From: Intestinimonas sp.
Lineage (GTDB): Bacteria; Bacillota; Clostridia; Oscillospirales; Oscillospiraceae
Direction of reading: 5' to 3'
Length of the DNA: 64,000 nt
NCBI GenBank assembly: GCA_022653075.1
Contig: JALCSB010000005.1
Location: 1-64,000 of the forward strand
The position numbers were made by a program, and so were the translations under genes. Below the pieces are notes generated by a model. That model made no database searches and was not told the origin of the DNA. It saw only the letters and a program-made list of their open reading frames with translations. Below, piece by piece: positions 60,913 through 64,000 of this stretch. Every line of letters starts with the position of its first letter. Within the stretch, counting starts at the first letter, position 1.

Positions 60913-61098
60913 ATGGCTAAGAAATCTATGATCCTCAAGCAGCAGGCGGAGCCAAAGTTCTCCAGCCGCCGCTATAACCGCTGCAAAATCTGCGGCCGTC
61001 CCCATGCCTATCTGCGTGACTACGGTATCTGCCGTATCTGCTTCCGCGAGCTGGCATATAAAGGCCAGATCCCCGGCGTAAAGAAAGCCTCCTGGTAA
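60913..61098 (+). CDS. rpsN: Ribosomal protein S14, zinc-binding type Z
   Basis: 61 residues starting [20 protein letters not shown]. Four zinc cysteines are present ([10 protein letters not shown] and [10 protein letters not shown]), and it ends in the conserved [14 protein letters not shown] 60913 (GAGGAG nearby) is the start; an upstream in-frame extension lies inside rplE. Confidence 0.96.
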   Translation: MAKKSMILKQQAEPKFSSRRYNRCKICGRPHAYLRDYGICRICFRELAYKGQIPGVKKASW

Positions 61099-61286
61099 AT
61101 CAGGCGCGGCTTCACCTCCCCCCGCAAGGGGGAGGCGCCCCAAAGGGGCCTTTTCCACGTTATAACCGCCGTGTGTCCGGCTGTTATAAAACCCCCGCAG
61201 GACGGCTAACAGGTCGGCCCATCACGGCTCGATACCTTGCCGCCTTAACAGGCAATTGCCTGTAACTCTAATAGGAGGTAGCACAC
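61099..61286 (+). other. 188-bp spacer with two GC-rich hairpins inside the spc cluster
   Basis: CCTCCCCCCGCAAGGGGGAGG and GGCGCCCCAAAGGGGCC followed by TTTTCC form back-to-back hairpins directly after rpsN, and no gene fits here. This is the longest gap among the spc genes. It resembles a dispersed intergenic repeat or attenuator more than a standard ribosomal leader. Confidence 0.6.
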
Positions 61287-61685
61287 ATGCATATCACAGA
61301 CCCCGTTGCGGATATGCTCACCCGTATCCGTAATGCCAACAACGCCAAGCATGACGCTGTTGACGTTCCCGCGTCCAACATGAAGAAGTCCATCGCACAG
61401 ATCCTGCTGGATGAAGGCTATATTAAGAACTTCCAGCTCATTGACGATGGCACCCAGGGTGTGATCCGGATCACCCTGAAGTACAATACTGGCAAGGAGA
61501 AGGTTATTACCGGTCTCCGCCGCGTGTCCAAGCCCGGTCTCCGCGTTTATGCGGGCGCCGAGGAACTTCCCCGCGTACTGCGCGGCTTGGGTATCGCGAT
61601 CGTGTCCACGTCCAAGGGCGTTATGACCGACAAAGCCGCCCGTGCGGCCCATGTCGGCGGTGAAGTCCTTGCGTTCGTGTGGTAA
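61287..61685 (+). CDS. rpsH: Ribosomal protein S8
   Basis: 132 residues: [20 protein letters not shown] and the terminus [20 protein letters not shown]. It binds the 16S central domain and is the translational repressor of spc operons in enterobacteria. Confidence 0.97.
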   Translation: MHITDPVADMLTRIRNANNAKHDAVDVPASNMKKSIAQILLDEGYIKNFQLIDDGTQGVIRITLKYNTGKEKVITGLRRVSKPGLRVYAGAEELPRVLRGLGIAIVSTSKGVMTDKAARAAHVGGEVLAFVW

Positions 61686-61699
61686 GGGAGGAGAGAGAA

Positions 61700-62248
61700 A
61701 TGTCTAGAATCGGAAGAATGCCAATCTCTGTCCCCGCCGGCGTGGACGTAACCATCGGCGCCGACAATTTGGTCACGGTAAAGGGCCCCAAGGGTACCAT
61801 TACGCAGCAACTCTGCTCCGCCATGGCGATTACCCGTGAGGGTGACGAAATCCATGTGACCCGTCCTAATGACGAGAAAGAGAACCGCAGCCTCCATGGC
61901 CTGACCCGCAGCCTGCTGCATAACATGGTCGTGGGCGTGACCGAAGGCTACAGCAAACAGCTGGATGTGAACGGCGTGGGCTACCGTGTGGCCAAGGACG
62001 GCAAGAAGCTGGTTATGAACTTGGGTTTTTCTCATCAAGTCATCATGGAGGAGCCTGCGGGCATCACCATCGACGTGCCCAACCCCAATAAAATTGTCAT
62101 TTCTGGTGCCGACAAACAGCAGGTTGGCCAGTTTGCCGCCGAAGTGAGAGAGAAACGTCCGCCTGAGCCTTACAAAGGCAAGGGTATCAAATATACTGAC
62201 GAGGTCATCCGCCGTAAAGAAGGCAAGACCGGAGTCAAGAAGAAATAA
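61700..62248 (+). CDS. rplF: Ribosomal protein L6
   Basis: 182 residues from ATG 61700 (GGAGGAGAGAGAA site): [20 protein letters not shown] and the [20 protein letters not shown] signature. The seven-codon longer frame overlaps the ribosome site and is rejected. Confidence 0.97.
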   Translation: MSRIGRMPISVPAGVDVTIGADNLVTVKGPKGTITQQLCSAMAITREGDEIHVTRPNDEKENRSLHGLTRSLLHNMVVGVTEGYSKQLDVNGVGYRVAKDGKKLVMNLGFSHQVIMEEPAGITIDVPNPNKIVISGADKQQVGQFAAEVREKRPPEPYKGKGIKYTDEVIRRKEGKTGVKKK

Positions 62249-62262
62249 GGAGGTGTGCCTAA

Positions 62263-62622
62263 ATGATAAAAAGAACCAATACCGCTGCTCAGCGGCATAA
62301 GCGGCATCAGCGCGTTCGCGGCAAAATTTCCGGCACGCCCGAGTGCCCCCGTCTGAACGTATTCCGCAGCGAATCCAACATCTATGCCCAGATTATTGAC
62401 GACGTGGACGGCAAGACGCTGGTATCCGCTTCCACTCTGGATAAGGAATTCCAGGGTAAGGGCAGCAACTGCGAGGCGGCCAAAGAGGTCGGCCTTCTCG
62501 TTGCTAAGCGCGCCAAGGAAAAGGAGATTTCCAATGTGGTTTTCGACCGCGGCGGCTATCTCTATCATGGCCGTGTGAAAGCTCTGGCCGAAGGCGCCCG
62601 TGAGGGCGGCCTGGAATTTTAA
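62263..62622 (+). CDS. rplR: Ribosomal protein L18
   Basis: 119 residues: [20 protein letters not shown] and [20 protein letters not shown]. It binds 5S rRNA together with L5. Confidence 0.97.
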   Translation: MIKRTNTAAQRHKRHQRVRGKISGTPECPRLNVFRSESNIYAQIIDDVDGKTLVSASTLDKEFQGKGSNCEAAKEVGLLVAKRAKEKEISNVVFDRGGYLYHGRVKALAEGAREGGLEF

Positions 62623-62640
62623 TCGGGAGGAGGAAACGAA

Positions 62641-63141
62641 ATGGCTAGATTTGAAAGAGAACCCAGCGAGTTTACGGAAAAGCTCGTTTCTCTCAACCGT
62701 GTATCCAAAACCGTAAAAGGCGGTCGTGTCATGAAGTTTGCGGCCCTTATGGTCGTAGGTGATGAGAAGGGCCGCGTGGGTTTTGGCCTGGGCAAAGCTG
62801 CTGAGGTTCCCGAGGCAATCCGTAAGGGAATTGAGGATGCCAAGAAGAATATGGTGACCATCAGCATGTCCGGCACCACCATTCCCCACGAGGTCATCGG
62901 CGAGTTCGGTGCCGGTCGCGTTATGCTTAAGCCCGCTGCCCCCGGTACCGGCATCATTGCCGGCGGCCCGGTCCGCGCTGTGATGGAGGCTGTCGGCATC
63001 CGTGACATTCGTGCCAAATGCCTGCGCTCCAACAATCCGCAGAACGTGGTTTCCGCGACTATGGTGGGCCTTAAGTCCCTCCGTGGTCCTGAAGAGGTGG
63101 CCAAGATCCGCGGTAAGAGCGTGGAAGAGATCGTAGGTTAA
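62641..63141 (+). CDS. rpsE: Ribosomal protein S5
   Basis: 166 residues: [20 protein letters not shown] and [20 protein letters not shown], full length; it shapes the mRNA entry and decoding fidelity. Confidence 0.97.
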   Translation: MARFEREPSEFTEKLVSLNRVSKTVKGGRVMKFAALMVVGDEKGRVGFGLGKAAEVPEAIRKGIEDAKKNMVTISMSGTTIPHEVIGEFGAGRVMLKPAAPGTGIIAGGPVRAVMEAVGIRDIRAKCLRSNNPQNVVSATMVGLKSLRGPEEVAKIRGKSVEEIVG

Positions 63142-63154
63142 GGAGGGCCTCTAA

Positions 63155-63337
63155 ATGGCTAATCTGAACATTAAGCTGGTCAAAAGCGTAAGCGGCCGTA
63201 TTGCCAAGCATAAGGCAACCGCGGAAGCTCTGGGCCTGCGTAGGATCGGCGATACCACCGTGCAGCCTGATAATGAGGCCACCCGCGGTAAAATCGCCCA
63301 TATCGGTTATCTGCTCCAGGTTACCGAGGAAAAGTAA
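63155..63337 (+). CDS. rpmD: Ribosomal protein L30
   Basis: 60 residues: [20 protein letters not shown] and [20 protein letters not shown]. Confidence 0.96.
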   Translation: MANLNIKLVKSVSGRIAKHKATAEALGLRRIGDTTVQPDNEATRGKIAHIGYLLQVTEEK

Positions 63338-63351
63338 AGGAGGTGCGCGAC

Positions 63352-63792
63352 ATGAATCTGCATGAACTTTCTCCGGCAGCCGGCTCTACCCAGGTTGGGA
63401 AACGCAAGGGCCGCGGTGCCGGTACCGGTAACGGCAAGACTGCCGGCCGCGGTCACAAAGGCCAGAAGGCCCGCTCCGGCGGCGGCGTCCGCGTGGGATT
63501 TGAAGGCGGCCAGATGCCTTTGGCCCGCCGTATCCCCAAGCGTGGCTTCCACAACATTTTCGCAAAGCCGCTGGAGGCAATCAATGTCTCTGCGCTGAAT
63601 AAGTTTGAGGACGGCGCCACGGTTAACGTTTGCGATTTGCTGGAAAAGGGTATCCTTTCCAAGTGCGAGTATGGCGTCAAAATTCTGGGTAACGGCAGCA
63701 TTGAGAAAAAGCTGACCGTGCGGGCCACCGCTTTCTCCGCCTCCGCCAAGGAGAAGATTGAGGCGGCGGGTGGAAAGGCCGAGGTGGTCTGA
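63352..63792 (+). CDS. rplO: Ribosomal protein L15
   Basis: 146 residues from ATG 63352 (AAAGGAGG nine bases upstream): [20 protein letters not shown] and the glycine-rich [20 protein letters not shown] segment. A GTG three codons earlier overlaps the ribosome site. The secY start follows its stop directly. Confidence 0.96.
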   Translation: MNLHELSPAAGSTQVGKRKGRGAGTGNGKTAGRGHKGQKARSGGGVRVGFEGGQMPLARRIPKRGFHNIFAKPLEAINVSALNKFEDGATVNVCDLLEKGILSKCEYGVKILGNGSIEKKLTVRATAFSASAKEKIEAAGGKAEVV

Positions 63793-64000
63793 GTGATCGA
63801 GACCGTCAAAAATGCCTGGAAGATCCCCGAGCTGCGCAAGAAGATTATGTTCACCATTTTCGCGCTGCTTATCTTCCGCCTTGGCGCGGCTATCCCTGTT
63901 CCCTTTGTGAATACGGAATCGCTGGGCACTTATATCGACAGCATGAGCGGCAGTATCTTCAGCCTCATGAACGCGATGAGTGGCGGCGGCTTTGCGCAGG
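63793..64000 (+). CDS. secY: SecY translocase subunit, amino-terminal part (cut by window end)
   Basis: GTG 63793 directly follows the rplO stop. VIETVKNAWKIPELRKKIMF, then the first membrane segment TIFALLIFRLGAAIPVPFVN, is the standard start of SecY, the pore of the protein-export channel. 69 codons are present. Its place after rplO is the conserved spc order. Confidence 0.94.
   Translation, partial: MIETVKNAWKIPELRKKIMFTIFALLIFRLGAAIPVPFVNTESLGTYIDSMSGSIFSLMNAMSGGGFAQ

Overview
The window looks like the chromosome of an anaerobic, spore-forming clostridium, probably in the Oscillospirales (Flavonifractor/Intestinimonas/Oscillibacter-like). Reasons: fairly high G+C, strong AGGAGG ribosome sites, a zinc-type S14, a YIEGIA-type protein with its capping partner, LysM and PdaB-type sporulation genes, sortase-assembled pili, and a nickel-pincer (Lar) cofactor pathway. 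No rRNA or tRNA gene was recognised.

Layout. 1-3.0 kb is a scar region: a transposase start, a three-repeat type I-C CRISPR remnant without cas genes, an ECF sigma/DUF4179 pair flanked by a 45-bp direct repeat, and a truncated peroxiredoxin. 3.1-12.7 kb is core metabolism: a polar amino-acid ABC transporter, larE-larB-larC, then metF, a MetH reactivation-domain gene and metH. 12.7-13.8 kb is a diguanylate cyclase. 38.6-45.9 kb has two surface-type proteins and an IclR-controlled L-rhamnonate pathway (aldolase, rhamnonate dehydratase, GntP permease, lactaldehyde reductase). 46.2-51.1 kb is a complete branched-chain amino-acid ABC transporter, 51.3-53.6 kb an S-layer protein, and 54.0-64.0 kb the S10-spc ribosomal protein cluster from rpsJ into secY, cut by the window end.

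The main discovery is between 13.9 and 38.5 kb. A sporulation deacetylase gene of the PdaB family lies in three same-strand, collinear pieces: codons 1-63 (38468-38280), 64-173 (28127-27798) and 174-254 (14131-13889). Each gap is filled by an element carrying its own large serine recombinase. Element 1 (13,666 bp) carries YIEGIA, hydrolase, flavodoxin, chromate-transporter and dehydrogenase genes. Element 2 (10,152 bp) carries a complete sortase/pilus locus. Short direct repeats mark the junctions (TCCACATCCCAC for element 1; CATT[T/A]CCCCA for element 2). Joining the pieces at these repeats gives one uninterrupted 254-codon PdaB frame with the expected motifs and the terminal IDHTGRQ. The inferred circle junction of element 1 has 17-bp inverted arms (15/17) centred on the same TC dinucleotide as the inferred attB, as expected for a large serine recombinase. 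A sigma-E-like promoter precedes the first piece. This architecture resembles skin (sigK) and SP-beta (spsM) sporulation rearrangements, but with two tandem intervening elements in one gene. Excision itself is inferred, not seen.
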